Source: Bosea sp. 124
Lineage (GTDB): Bacteria; Pseudomonadota; Alphaproteobacteria; Rhizobiales; Beijerinckiaceae
DNA: 64,000 bases
Assembly (NCBI RefSeq): GCF_003046175.1
Contig: NZ_PZZM01000001.1
Location: 1,249,001-1,313,000, forward strand
Direction of reading: 5' to 3'
The notes beneath the pieces were generated by a model that saw only the letters and a list, made by a program, of their open reading frames with translations, had not been told where the DNA came from and made no database searches. Shown here in pieces: positions 11,588-19,788 of the stretch (position 1 is its first letter; each line of letters begins with the position of its first letter). Both the position numbers and the translations under genes were made by a program.

Positions 11588-11749
11588 AGGGCACCTCCAG
11601 CGTTGCGATATCGGTCAAACGCAGCAAGCCGGGCGGCGGATCATCCACAGCTGGTACCGTCGCGAAACCGTGACGCCGGCATGGTGTCATCGGCTCTGGT
11701 AGCAAGCTGCCCGGCATGCTGTCATCGCTTCGCGCTTTGGGAGGTGACG

Positions 11750-12199
11750 ATGGCGGTCTGGCGGTCTGTTCTGGTGCTGCTTGCGGGATTGACCATGGCC
11801 GCCCATGCCTTCGCCGTCGGGCCGGATTACACCGTGCTCGACGAGGACGCCGACTACCGCCAGGCCCGGCGCTGGATCGAGGAAAAGAACTACGCTCCGG
11901 CAATCGAGAAGCTGATGGTGCTGCTGATCACCAAGCCGGATTCGCCGGTGCTGCTGAACTGGATCGCCTTCTCGCACCGCAAGCTGAAGAACTACCCGGT
12001 TTCGAAGCAGTATTACGACGCCGCGCTGCGCTACGATCCGACCTTCATGCCGGCGCTCGAATATCAGGGCGAGTGGTTCATCGAGACCGGCGACATGGCC
12101 TCCGCCAAGGCCAATCTGGCCAGGCTCACGCAGCTTTGCGGCCGCTGTCATGAATGGCAGGATCTCAACCAGGCGATTGAGAAGGCGGAAGGTCGGTAA
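11750..12199 (+). CDS. Exported TPR-repeat protein
   Basis: A 149-residue protein with a signal peptide ending near AAHAFA, then tetratricopeptide-like helices (ARRWIEEKNYAPAIEKLMVLL, LNWIAFSHRKLKNYPVSKQYYDAAL, and EYQGEWFIETGDMASAKANL). A strong GGGAGG precedes the ATG at 11750; the open frame runs further upstream but without homology. The C-terminal CGRCHEW looks like a heme-binding CXXCH. More likely it is the cysteine pair, CxxC or similar followed by E-Y/W, that closes related exported TPR proteins in this order. A role as a periplasmic scaffold is an inference. Confidence 0.82.
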   Translation: MAVWRSVLVLLAGLTMAAHAFAVGPDYTVLDEDADYRQARRWIEEKNYAPAIEKLMVLLITKPDSPVLLNWIAFSHRKLKNYPVSKQYYDAALRYDPTFMPALEYQGEWFIETGDMASAKANLARLTQLCGRCHEWQDLNQAIEKAEGR

Positions 12200-12274
12200 G
12201 GGGCAGCGTCATTCTCGGGAAGAGCCAAGCCCGGACCCGAGACCCCTGGCCGAACAGGACCGGGAGCCTCCGCG

Positions 12275-13489
12275 TCACTCCTTCCGCGTCCCCAGCCAGT
12301 GCTCCATCCCGGACGCCGCCGCGACGCCCGTGGAGAGGCAGGCCTGCAGCAGATAGCCGCCGGTCGGAGCCTCCCAATCCAGCATCTCGCCGGCGGCGAA
12401 GACGCCCGGCAGGCGCTTCAGCATGAAATGCGGGTCGATCCCGGCGGCCTCGATGCCGCCGGCGCTCGATATGGCGCGGGCTATCGGCATCGGGCCGAGC
12501 AGCCGCAATGGCGTCGCCTTGATCGCCGCCGCCAGCGCGGCCGGCGCTTCGTCCAGCCTGCCGCCGGCAGCGTCGCGCAGCACGGCGACGGCCGCCGCCG
12601 AGAGACCAGCCGCCTTGCGCAGATGGTTGCTCAGCGTCTCGCCCTTGCGGCGCTTAGCCAGCTTCTCCGTCAGCCGCGCGAGGTCGAGATCGGGACGGAG
12701 ATCAATCGCGATCGCAGCAGAGCCGTCGCGGTCGATCGCCCCGCGCAGCGGTCCAGACAGGGCATAGATCGCGCCGCCCTCGATGCCATGGGGATCCAGC
12801 ATCGCCTCACCCGCAACCTCGCGGCCGGCGAAGCGGATGACGATGCGCTTCAGCGGCGCGCCGGCGAAACGCTCGCGCAGCGTTGCAGACCAGTCGACCG
12901 CGAAGCCGCCATTCGCCGGCCGCAGCGGTGCGATGGCGACGCCTTTCTCCGCCAGCAGCGGAACCCAGCCGCCATCGGAGCCCAGCCGCGGCCAGCTTGC
13001 CCCGCCGAGCGCAAGCAGCGTCGCATCGGGTGTGGCGGTGAAGGCACCGTCGCGCCCCTCGAAGCTCAGGGCGCCGTCCTGCGCCCAGCCGGTCCAGCGT
13101 CGCCCGGCCTCGAGCCGGACGCCGAGCCCGTCCAGCCGCCGGAGCCAGGCCCGCAGCAGCGGCGAGGCCTTCATCGCCCTGGGGAAGACGCGACCGCTCG
13201 AGCCGACGAAGCTCTCCGCGCCGAGCCCGTCGGCCCAATCGCGCAGCGCCTGCGGCGGGAAGGTGCGAATCGCCGGTTCGAGCCAGTCGCGTGCCGCGCC
13301 GTAGCGACCGAGAAAGGCGTCGAGCGGCTCGGAATGAGTCAGGTTCAGCCCGCCCCGCCCGGCGAGCAGGAATTTCCGGGCGGGCGAGGCCATCCGCTCG
13401 TGGAGGGTGACGCGGTGGCCCGCCTGCGCGAGCCGCTCCGCCGCGATCAGCCCGGCCGGGCCTGCGCCGATGATGGCGATGTCAGACAT
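12275..13489 (-). CDS. HI0933/BaiN-like FAD-dependent oxidoreductase (TIGR03862 type)
   Basis: A 404-residue flavoprotein with the FAD-binding dinucleotide fold at its N-terminus (IIGAGPAGLIAAERL, residues 6-20) and the C-terminal FAD-contacting segment GVFAAGEMLDWEAPTGGYLL. This matches the HI0933 or YhiN-like family, whose members include BaiN; the physiological substrate of this branch is unknown. The start at MSDIAIIGAG is set by the fold, although the frame is open for another 26 codons. It stands alone, divergent from the YnfA-type gene. Confidence 0.87.
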   Translation of the reverse strand: MSDIAIIGAGPAGLIAAERLAQAGHRVTLHERMASPARKFLLAGRGGLNLTHSEPLDAFLGRYGAARDWLEPAIRTFPPQALRDWADGLGAESFVGSSGRVFPRAMKASPLLRAWLRRLDGLGVRLEAGRRWTGWAQDGALSFEGRDGAFTATPDATLLALGGASWPRLGSDGGWVPLLAEKGVAIAPLRPANGGFAVDWSATLRERFAGAPLKRIVIRFAGREVAGEAMLDPHGIEGGAIYALSGPLRGAIDRDGSAAIAIDLRPDLDLARLTEKLAKRRKGETLSNHLRKAAGLSAAAVAVLRDAAGGRLDEAPAALAAAIKATPLRLLGPMPIARAISSAGGIEAAGIDPHFMLKRLPGVFAAGEMLDWEAPTGGYLLQACLSTGVAAASGMEHWLGTRKE

Positions 13490-13511
13490 GCGATTGACCC
13501 ATCGAGATCGC

Positions 13512-13616
13512 GCATCGTCCCGGATGACAGCGGCAAGGCCCTGGCATGCCAGCGCGTTTCCGGGCAAGCGTCAGGAATGGATCCCGGCTCTGCGCTGCGC
13601 TTCGGCCGGGATGACC
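13512..13616. repeat. Family A palindromic repeat, degenerate copy
   Basis: The right half (AGGAATGGATCCCGGCTC to CGGCCGGGATGACC) closely matches copy 1 at 970-1071. The left half begins CGTCCCGGATGAC but has diverged. It lies in the divergent gap between the flavoprotein and YnfA-type genes. Confidence 0.65.
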
Positions 13617-13687
13617 GCGCGGTTCAACAAAACTGCGTCATGGCTTAGACCTGCCGCACCCTGCCGGGAAGAACAATCGGAGCCATC

Positions 13688-14008
13688 ATGCCGACCATGG
13701 CCGCCTATCTTGGCGCCGCCGTCTTCGAGATCGCCGGCTGCTTCGCATTCTGGGGCTGGATGCGGCTGGGCAAGCCGGTCTGGTGGCTGCTGCCAGGGCT
13801 GGCCTGCCTCGCGCTCTTCGCCTGGCTGCTGACGCTGGTCGAGAGCGATGCGGCGGGGCGCGCCTTCGCGGCCTATGGCGGGGTCTATATCGCCGCGTCG
13901 CTCGCCTGGCTCTGGGCGGTGGAGGGTTTCCGGCCCGATCGCTGGGACATTGCGGGCGGGCTGGTCTGCCTCGCCGGCGCAGCGATCATCATCGCAGCGC
14001 CGCGGTGA
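13688..14008 (+). CDS. YnfA/UPF0060 family small membrane protein
   Basis: A 106-residue protein with four hydrophobic helices. It matches UPF0060 (YnfA) in length and in motifs such as [35 protein letters not shown] and [20 protein letters not shown]. The fold is that of small multidrug resistance-like transporters, but the transported compound is not established. It is monocistronic in this context and converges on phoB. Confidence 0.93.
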   Translation: MPTMAAYLGAAVFEIAGCFAFWGWMRLGKPVWWLLPGLACLALFAWLLTLVESDAAGRAFAAYGGVYIAASLAWLWAVEGFRPDRWDIAGGLVCLAGAAIIIAAPR

Positions 14009-14058
14009 ACGAGCGTCCTTCCCGGGCGAAGCGCAGACCCGAGAATTTTCGCGGAGCG

Positions 14059-14106
14059 AGGCTTGTGGGAGAGAGGCTTGTGGGAGAGAGAGGCTTGGGG
14101 GAGAGA
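14059..14106. repeat. Short tandem repeat
   Basis: Three imperfect units of about 16 bases (GAGGCTTGTGGGAGAGA and variants) lie between the YnfA-type gene and phoB. This is a minisatellite-like run with no visible coding sense. Confidence 0.7.
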
Positions 14107-14145
14107 TGCTCGGGGCAGGCCCGGGCATGACGGAAAAGGCCGCGT

Positions 14146-14844
14146 TCAGGCCCGCGCAAAGGTCTCGTCGAAGGCGTAGCCGGCGCCCCGCACCGTGCGC
14201 AGCGGGTCCTTGGCATCGCCCGGCGTGATCGCCTTGCGCAGGCGACCGACATGGACGTCGACGGTGCGCTCGTCGATATAGACGTCGCGGCCCCAGACGG
14301 CGTCGAGCAGCTGGGCGCGGGAATAGACCCGGCCCGGCGCCTGCATCAGGAATTCGAGCAAACGGAACTCGGTCGGCCCGAGATGCAGCTCCTGGCCCGA
14401 ACGGCGGACACGGCGCGTCGTCCGGTCCAGTTCGAGATCGCCCGCCGTCAGCAGCCCGGCGACATGGCCGGGCTTGGCCCGGCGCAGCAGCGCCTGGATG
14501 CGCGCGATCAGCTCCGGCAGCGAGAACGGCTTGACGACATAGTCGTCGGCGCCGGTGGCGAGGCCGCGCACGCGCTCGGTCTCCTCGCCGCGCGCGGTCA
14601 GCATGATGATCGGCACCCGCTCGGTGTCACGCCGCGCCCGCAGACGCCGGCAGAGCTCGATGCCGGACAGACCGGGCAGCATCCAGTCGAGCAGCACCAG
14701 ATCGGGCGTGTTGTCACGCAGGTGCAACTCGGCGTCGTCGCCGCGCGCAACGCTGTCGACCTCGAAGCCCTCGGCCTCGAGATTATAGCGCAGCAGCAGG
14801 GTCAGCGGCTCCTCGTCCTCGACGATCAGGATGCGGGCGGGCAT
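14146..14844 (-). CDS. phoB: Phosphate regulon response regulator PhoB
   Basis: A 232-residue OmpR/PhoB-type regulator. The receiver domain has Asp53 (LLDWMLPG) as phosphoacceptor with Thr83 and Lys105 in their conserved places. The C-terminal winged helix includes RVYSRAQLLDAVWG and ERTVDVHVGRLRKAI. When phosphorylated by PhoR it binds PHO boxes and activates phosphate-scavenging genes. It is the last gene of the minus-strand phoR-pst cluster, separated from phoU by a family B repeat, so it may be expressed partly on its own. Confidence 0.96.
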   Translation of the reverse strand: MPARILIVEDEEPLTLLLRYNLEAEGFEVDSVARGDDAELHLRDNTPDLVLLDWMLPGLSGIELCRRLRARRDTERVPIIMLTARGEETERVRGLATGADDYVVKPFSLPELIARIQALLRRAKPGHVAGLLTAGDLELDRTTRRVRRSGQELHLGPTEFRLLEFLMQAPGRVYSRAQLLDAVWGRDVYIDERTVDVHVGRLRKAITPGDAKDPLRTVRGAGYAFDETFARA

Positions 14845-14881
14845 GGCGCGGTTCCATTTCGGTCTCTGGGCCGATGCACAC

Positions 14882-14974
14882 CGTCATGCCCGCCCTCGTG
14901 GCGAGCAGCCACATCTTGAACACCGCATTCGAGCAGCGAAGACATGGATGGTCGGGACAAGCCCGACCATGACG
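14882..14974. repeat. Family B palindromic repeat, copy 2
   Basis: CGTCATGCCCG to CGACCATGACG, with inner GCGAGCAGCCACATCTTG and AGACATGGATGGTCGGG arms. It lies between phoU and phoB inside the cluster. Confidence 0.85.
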
Positions 14975-15002
14975 CGGGAGACCTCAGCGCAGTCAAATTA
15001 TC

Positions 15003-15722
15003 TCAGTTTCCCGTCACCGCCTCGACGCTGATGTCGGTGGTGTCGAGCTTGGGTCGGTTCAGGTCGAGCGACTCGCCAGTGACGAGATAATGGATCGTCT
15101 CGGCGATGTTGGTGGTGTGGTCGCCGATGCGCTCGACATTCTTGGCGCAGAACAGCAGATGCGTGCAGAAGGTGATGTTGCGCGGGTCTTCCATCATATA
15201 GGTCAGGAGTTCGCGGAACAGCGAGGTGTAGAGCGCGTCGATCTCGCCATCGCGATGCCAGACCTCGAGCGCCTTCTGCTCGTTGTTGGCCGCATAGGCG
15301 TCGAGCACGTCCTTGAGCTGGGCCTGGACGAGCCGGCTCATATGCTCCAGCCCGACCACGGCGCGGTGCGGCGGCGAAAACTGGCCGGAGATCGCGACGG
15401 CCCGCTTGGCGATGTTCTTGGCGAGGTCGCCGACGCGCTCGATGTCCGCGGCGATGCGGATCGCCGAGATCAGCTCGCGCAGGTCGTTGGCGAGAGGCTG
15501 GCGCCGCGCGATGGTCAGCACGGCGCGTTCCTCGACATCGCGCTGCAGGTTGTCGAGGCGCTGGTCGGCCGAGATCACCTTCTGGGCGAGCGTGGTGTCG
15601 CGGCGGACGAGCGCCACGGTGGAGTCGCCGAGCATGCGCTCGGACATGCCACCCATCTCGGCAAGGCTGCGGCGCAAGCCCTCGAGCTCGGCATCGTAGG
15701 AACGGACGATATGTTCGGTCAT
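15003..15722 (-). CDS. phoU: Phosphate transport regulator PhoU
   Basis: A 239-residue all-helical protein with two PhoU repeats, each carrying the metal-contacting E/D-rich patterns (ISAIRIAADIERVGDLAKNIA and FCAKNVERIGDHTTNIAE). It links the PstSCAB transporter to PhoR and keeps the regulon off when phosphate is plentiful. It follows pstB by 31 bases in the usual order. Confidence 0.96.
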   Translation of the reverse strand: MTEHIVRSYDAELEGLRRSLAEMGGMSERMLGDSTVALVRRDTTLAQKVISADQRLDNLQRDVEERAVLTIARRQPLANDLRELISAIRIAADIERVGDLAKNIAKRAVAISGQFSPPHRAVVGLEHMSRLVQAQLKDVLDAYAANNEQKALEVWHRDGEIDALYTSLFRELLTYMMEDPRNITFCTHLLFCAKNVERIGDHTTNIAETIHYLVTGESLDLNRPKLDTTDISVEAVTGN

Positions 15723-15753
15723 CGACGTTTTATCCCTGTGCAGCGCGTGCGGT

Positions 15754-16554
15754 TCAGCCGAAGCGGCCGGTGACGTAGTCCTGCGTCTGCTTCTTGTTCG
15801 GGTTCATGAAGATCGTGTTGGTCGGCGCGAACTCGATGACCTCGCCCAGATACATGAAGGCGGTGTACTGCGAGATACGCGCCGCCTGCTGCATGTTGTG
15901 GGTCACGATCACGATGGTGAAGTCGCTCTTGAGCTGCTCCAGCAGGTCCTCGATCTTGCCGGTCGAGATCGGGTCGAGCGCCGAGGTCGGCTCGTCGAAC
16001 AGGATCACTTCCGGCTTCTGCGCGATGGTGCGGGCGATGCACAGGCGCTGCTGCTGGCCGCCCGAGAGGCCCATGCCGGAGGTCTTGAGCTTGTCCTTGA
16101 CCTCGTCCCACAAGGCCGAGCGGCGCAGCGCGCCTTCGACGCGGTCGTCGAGTTCCGACTTCGGCGGCTTCTCGTAGAGGCGGATGCCGAACGCGACGTT
16201 GTCGTAGATCGACATCGGGAACGGCGTCGGCTTCTGGAAGACCATGCCGATGCGCGAGCGCAGCTCGTTCACGTCGATGTCGTTGGAGATGACATTGCGG
16301 CCGTCGAGCATGATCTCGCCGGTGGCGCGCTGTTCGGGATAAAGCGAGTAAATCCGGTTGAAGATGCGCAGCAGGGTCGACTTGCCGCAGCCCGACGGGC
16401 CGATCAGCGCCGTGACGTGCCGGTCCCGGAAATCGAGATTGATGTTCTTCAGCGCCTTGTGCTCGCCATAGTAGAAATCGAGGTTCTTGACCGCGATCCG
16501 CACGGGGGCGTCGGCATCGAGCGTTTGGGGGCTTAGTTCCAGCGTCGAAAGCAT
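15754..16554 (-). CDS. pstB: Phosphate ABC transporter ATPase PstB
   Basis: A 266-residue ABC ATPase with Walker [10 protein letters not shown] (52-60), signature LSGGQ (163-167) and Walker B/D-loop DEPTSALD (187-194). Length and the sequence [17 protein letters not shown] are characteristic of PstB. It powers PstC/PstA import of phosphate delivered by PstS. Confidence 0.97.
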   Translation of the reverse strand: MLSTLELSPQTLDADAPVRIAVKNLDFYYGEHKALKNINLDFRDRHVTALIGPSGCGKSTLLRIFNRIYSLYPEQRATGEIMLDGRNVISNDIDVNELRSRIGMVFQKPTPFPMSIYDNVAFGIRLYEKPPKSELDDRVEGALRRSALWDEVKDKLKTSGMGLSGGQQQRLCIARTIAQKPEVILFDEPTSALDPISTGKIEDLLEQLKSDFTIVIVTHNMQQAARISQYTAFMYLGEVIEFAPTNTIFMNPNKKQTQDYVTGRFG

Positions 16555-16601
16555 CGACTTTTTCCTTCAGATCGAACGCGACGAGGGTTCAGTTTCACTG
16601 C

Positions 16602-17492
16602 TCACTTGGAACCGCGCACAATGCGGCGGGCAACAATTGAGAGCAGCAGGATCGACATGGTGATGATCAGAGAGCCGGCCCAGGCGAGCTGCTGCCAGTT
16701 CTCGTAAGGCGCCGAGGCGAACTGGTAGATCGTCACCGGCAGGTTGGAGACGCCGCCCGAAAGGGTGGGCGAGAACCAGAAATTATTGTTCAGCGCGGTG
16801 AAGATCAGCGGCGCCGTCTCACCGGCGATGCGGGCCAGCGCCAGCAGAATGCCGGTGACCATGCCCGACTTCGCCGCCCGCCAGGTGATCGCGGTGATGA
16901 CGACGGAAGGCGGCGCACCGAGAGCGGCGCCAGCCTCGCGCAGCGGGCCGGGCACGAGACGCAGCATGTCCTCGGTGGTGCGCACGATGACCGGGATGGC
17001 GATGATGCCGAGTGCGACGCCGCCGGCCCAGCCGGAATAGCCGCGGAACGGCTCGACCATGATGACGTAGACGAACAGGCCGATCAGGATCGACGGCGCC
17101 GAGAGCAGGATGTCGTTGATGAAGCGGATCAGGTTCGCGAGCTTGGATTTCTTGCCGTATTCGGCAAGATAGGTGCCGGCCAGCACGCCGACCGGCGTCG
17201 CCACGGCGATGCCGAGGAAGGTCAGCACGATCGAGCCGACGATGGCGTTGGCGAGACCGCCGCCTTCCGAGCCCGGCCCCGGCGTGATCTGGGTGAAGGT
17301 CGCGACGGAGAGCCCGCCGAGACCCTTCACGATCAGCATGCCGAGGATCCAGAACAGCACGAAGATCGCGAGGAAGGTGAAGCCGGCGGCCGTGACCTTC
17401 ATCAGGCGGTCGGCATTGCGGCGCGACTGACGCACGCGGCCCCAGGTCGCAGGGGGCAGTGCGCGGACGGTGGAGGGGGTCGTCAGGCTCAT
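16602..17492 (-). CDS. pstA: Phosphate ABC transporter permease PstA
   Basis: A 296-residue inner-membrane permease with six hydrophobic helices after a cytosolic N-terminus of about 35 residues. The cytoplasmic coupling loop contains [19 protein letters not shown]. It forms the channel heterodimer with PstC, whose gene ends 15 bases upstream. Confidence 0.96.
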   Translation of the reverse strand: MSLTTPSTVRALPPATWGRVRQSRRNADRLMKVTAAGFTFLAIFVLFWILGMLIVKGLGGLSVATFTQITPGPGSEGGGLANAIVGSIVLTFLGIAVATPVGVLAGTYLAEYGKKSKLANLIRFINDILLSAPSILIGLFVYVIMVEPFRGYSGWAGGVALGIIAIPVIVRTTEDMLRLVPGPLREAGAALGAPPSVVITAITWRAAKSGMVTGILLALARIAGETAPLIFTALNNNFWFSPTLSGGVSNLPVTIYQFASAPYENWQQLAWAGSLIITMSILLLSIVARRIVRGSK

Positions 17493-17507
17493 GATCCGCT
17501 TGCCTTA

Positions 17508-18479
17508 TCAGTAGCTCTTGACGCGCGAGACGAGGATGCGCGCGATGATGAGGACGACGAAGGTGACGAAGAACAGGATGCAGCCGAGCGCGATCAGCGC
17601 GTTCAACTGCAACCCCATGGCCTCGTTGAACTCGTTGGCGATGCGCGACGCGATGGTCGAGCCCGGATCCATGATCGAGGCCGAGAGCCGGTTGGCGTTG
17701 CCGACGACGAAGGTCACCGCCATCGTCTCGCCGAGCGCCCGGCCGAGGCCCAGCATGATCGCGCCGATGATCGAGACGCCGGCCTGCGGCACCAGCACAT
17801 GGCGTACGACCTCCCAGGTCGTCGCGCCGATGCCGTAGGCGCTCTCGCGCAGCACGGAGGGAATCTGCTCCAGCATGTCGCGGGTGATCGAGGCGATGAA
17901 GGGGATGATCATGAAGGCCAGGATGAAGCCGGCCGTCAGGATGCCCAGCCCCGAGGGCGAGCGCGAATACAAGACCGTGCCGACGATCGGGATGCCCTCG
18001 ACGATGTTCGAGAGGGGGATCTGCACATAGGCGGCAAACAGCGGCACGAAGACGAACAGGCCCCACATGCCGTAGATGATCGAGGGCACGGCGGCGAGAA
18101 GCTCGATGGCGGTCGAGACCGGCTGCTTGAACCAGGGCGGCGCCAGCTGGGTGAGATAGACCGCGATGCCGAGCGAGAGCGGCACCCCGATGACGAGCGC
18201 GATCAGCGCGGTCGACAGCGTGCCGACGATCGCCGGCCAGGCGCCATACTGCTCGTTCTGCGTGTCCCAGACGCTGGAGGTGATGAAGCCGAGGCCGAAT
18301 TCGCGGAAAGCCGGCCAGCCGCCGATAACCATCGACAGCATGATGCCGGCGAGCAGCACCAGCACGAGCAGCGCCGCCAGGAGACTGGCATTGCGGAAGA
18401 CGACGTCGAATGTGCCCTTGGGAGTCTTGCGAATGACGGGGGCGGCAGGCCCGGTCATCGTGTCGGTCACGGCAGCCAT
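17508..18479 (-). CDS. pstC: Phosphate ABC transporter permease PstC
   Basis: A 323-residue permease with a coupling loop ESAYGIGATTWEVVRHVLVPQA typical of PstC. A long hydrophilic N-terminus precedes the first helix. It is separated from pstS by 170 bases that contain a perfect long hairpin. Confidence 0.96.
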   Translation of the reverse strand: MAAVTDTMTGPAAPVIRKTPKGTFDVVFRNASLLAALLVLVLLAGIMLSMVIGGWPAFREFGLGFITSSVWDTQNEQYGAWPAIVGTLSTALIALVIGVPLSLGIAVYLTQLAPPWFKQPVSTAIELLAAVPSIIYGMWGLFVFVPLFAAYVQIPLSNIVEGIPIVGTVLYSRSPSGLGILTAGFILAFMIIPFIASITRDMLEQIPSVLRESAYGIGATTWEVVRHVLVPQAGVSIIGAIMLGLGRALGETMAVTFVVGNANRLSASIMDPGSTIASRIANEFNEAMGLQLNALIALGCILFFVTFVVLIIARILVSRVKSY

Positions 18480-18550
18480 CCGTGGGTACTCCGGTCGCGA
18501 AAGCAGGGATACGGGAAAGCAGAAAGCACGGTCAAAGAACCTGTGTCGAA

Positions 18551-18600
18551 CCCTCAGCCCTGATCCCGAGGAGCGCGCTTCGCGGGATCAGGGCTGAGGG
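18551..18600 (-). terminator. Perfect 18-base hairpin between pstS and pstC
   Basis: CCCTCAGCCCTGATCCCG at 18551-18568 is perfectly repeated in inverse at 18583-18600, with a 14-base loop. No run of T follows on the minus strand, so it is more likely an RNA-stabilising or attenuating structure than a full terminator. It would favour pstS message over the rest of the operon. Confidence 0.6.
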
Positions 18601-18649
18601 GAACTGGCGAGGCAGGGGAAACCCCGCCTCGCCAGGGACGTCGTGGCAA

Positions 18650-19675
18650 TCAGAAGATCGGCTTGCCGGCCGGGTCGGTCACGCCCTTCCAGGCGTTGCG
18701 GACCTGATCCTTGACGTTGGCCGGGAGCGGCACGTAGTCGAGGTCGAGGGCGAGCTGGTCGCCGCTCTTGTAGGCCCAGTCGACGAATTTCAGCGCAGCC
18801 TGAACCTCTTCCGGCTTCTCCGGCTTGGCGTGGACCAGCAGGAAGGTGGCGGAGGTGATCGGCCAGGCCTGGGCACCCTTCTGGTTGTTGAGCGAGATGC
18901 CGAAGCCGGGAGCCTCGTTCCAGTTGGCGTTGGCGGCGGCGGCCTGGAATGCCTTGTCATCCGGAGCCGGGAAGTTGCCGTCGGCGTTCTTGACGAGGGC
19001 ATGGGCCAGCTTGTTCTGCTTGGCATAGGCATACTCGACATAGCCGATTGAGTTGGCGACCTGCTTCACCGAAGCCGACACGCCTTCATTGCCCTTGCCG
19101 CCGATGCCGACCGGCCACTGCACGGCCGTGTTGGTGCCGATCTTCGTCTTCCATTCCGGCGAAACCTTGGAGAGGTAGTCGGTGAAGACGAAGGTCGTGC
19201 CCGATCCGTCCGAACGGTAGACGGGGTTGATGTTGGCGTCGGGCAGGGTCACGCCGGCATTGATCGCCGTGATCTTCGGGTCGTTCCACTTCTTGATGGT
19301 GCCCAGATAGATCTCGGCGATGATGTCGCCCGAGAGCTTGAGCTGGCCCGGCGCGACGCCGGCGATGTTCACGGCCGGGACCACGCCGCCCATCACGGTC
19401 GGGAACTGGATCAGGCCGTCCTTGGTCAGGTCCTCGCCCTTGAGCGGGGCGTCGGTGGCGCCGAACGCGACCGTCTTGGCCTTGATCTGGCGGATGCCGC
19501 CACCCGAACCGATCGACTGGTAGTTGAGACCGATATTGGTCTCCTTCTTATAGGCCTCGGCCCACTTGGCATAAATCGGGAAGGGGAAGGTGGCGCCGGC
19601 GCCGGTGATGTCGGCAGCCTGGGCCACGCCGGACAGACCGATCGTGGCGGCCGCGAGAATGAGAATTTTGCGCAT
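18650..19675 (-). CDS. pstS: Periplasmic phosphate-binding protein PstS
   Basis: A 341-residue binding protein with a signal peptide (MRKILILAAATIGLSGVAQA) and the mature start ADITGAGATFPFPIYAKW. The phosphate-contacting segments GSGGGIRQIKA and RSDGSGTTFVFTDYL are present. GAGAGGACAT places a ribosome site before the ATG at 19675; the longer open frame upstream is not part of the protein. A candidate PHO box lies about 55-70 bases upstream on the same strand. Confidence 0.97.
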   Translation of the reverse strand: MRKILILAAATIGLSGVAQAADITGAGATFPFPIYAKWAEAYKKETNIGLNYQSIGSGGGIRQIKAKTVAFGATDAPLKGEDLTKDGLIQFPTVMGGVVPAVNIAGVAPGQLKLSGDIIAEIYLGTIKKWNDPKITAINAGVTLPDANINPVYRSDGSGTTFVFTDYLSKVSPEWKTKIGTNTAVQWPVGIGGKGNEGVSASVKQVANSIGYVEYAYAKQNKLAHALVKNADGNFPAPDDKAFQAAAANANWNEAPGFGISLNNQKGAQAWPITSATFLLVHAKPEKPEEVQAALKFVDWAYKSGDQLALDLDYVPLPANVKDQVRNAWKGVTDPAGKPIF

Positions 19676-19728
19676 GAGATGTCCTCTCTGGATCGCACGT
19701 TTAGCGAGCCGTTCAGAACACCTTCTGC

Positions 19729-19746
19729 ATGACAGCTTCATGACAC
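19729..19746 (-). promoter_or_regulatory. Candidate PHO box for pstS
   Basis: Read on the minus strand it is GTGTCAT-GAAG-CTGTCAT: two 7-base PhoB half-sites 11 bases apart, close to the established consensus. It is correctly placed upstream of pstS. Confidence 0.7.
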
Positions 19747-19759
19747 ATCGTCACGCACT

Positions 19760-19777
19760 CTGTCATAAAGCTTTCAT
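19760..19777 (+). promoter_or_regulatory. Second candidate PHO box, opposite orientation
   Basis: Read on the plus strand it is CTGTCAT-AAAG-CTTTCAT, again with 11-base periodicity. It faces the pstS box and lies at the 3' end of phoR, so its target is unclear; it might act together with the pstS box. Confidence 0.55.
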
Positions 19778-19788
19778 TAAGGCTTTCG

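Noticed and set aside
13573..13616. A Rho-independent terminator downstream or upstream of the flavoprotein gene
   Set aside because: The hairpin-like sequence is a family A repeat lying upstream of the flavoprotein start, so it cannot terminate that gene.
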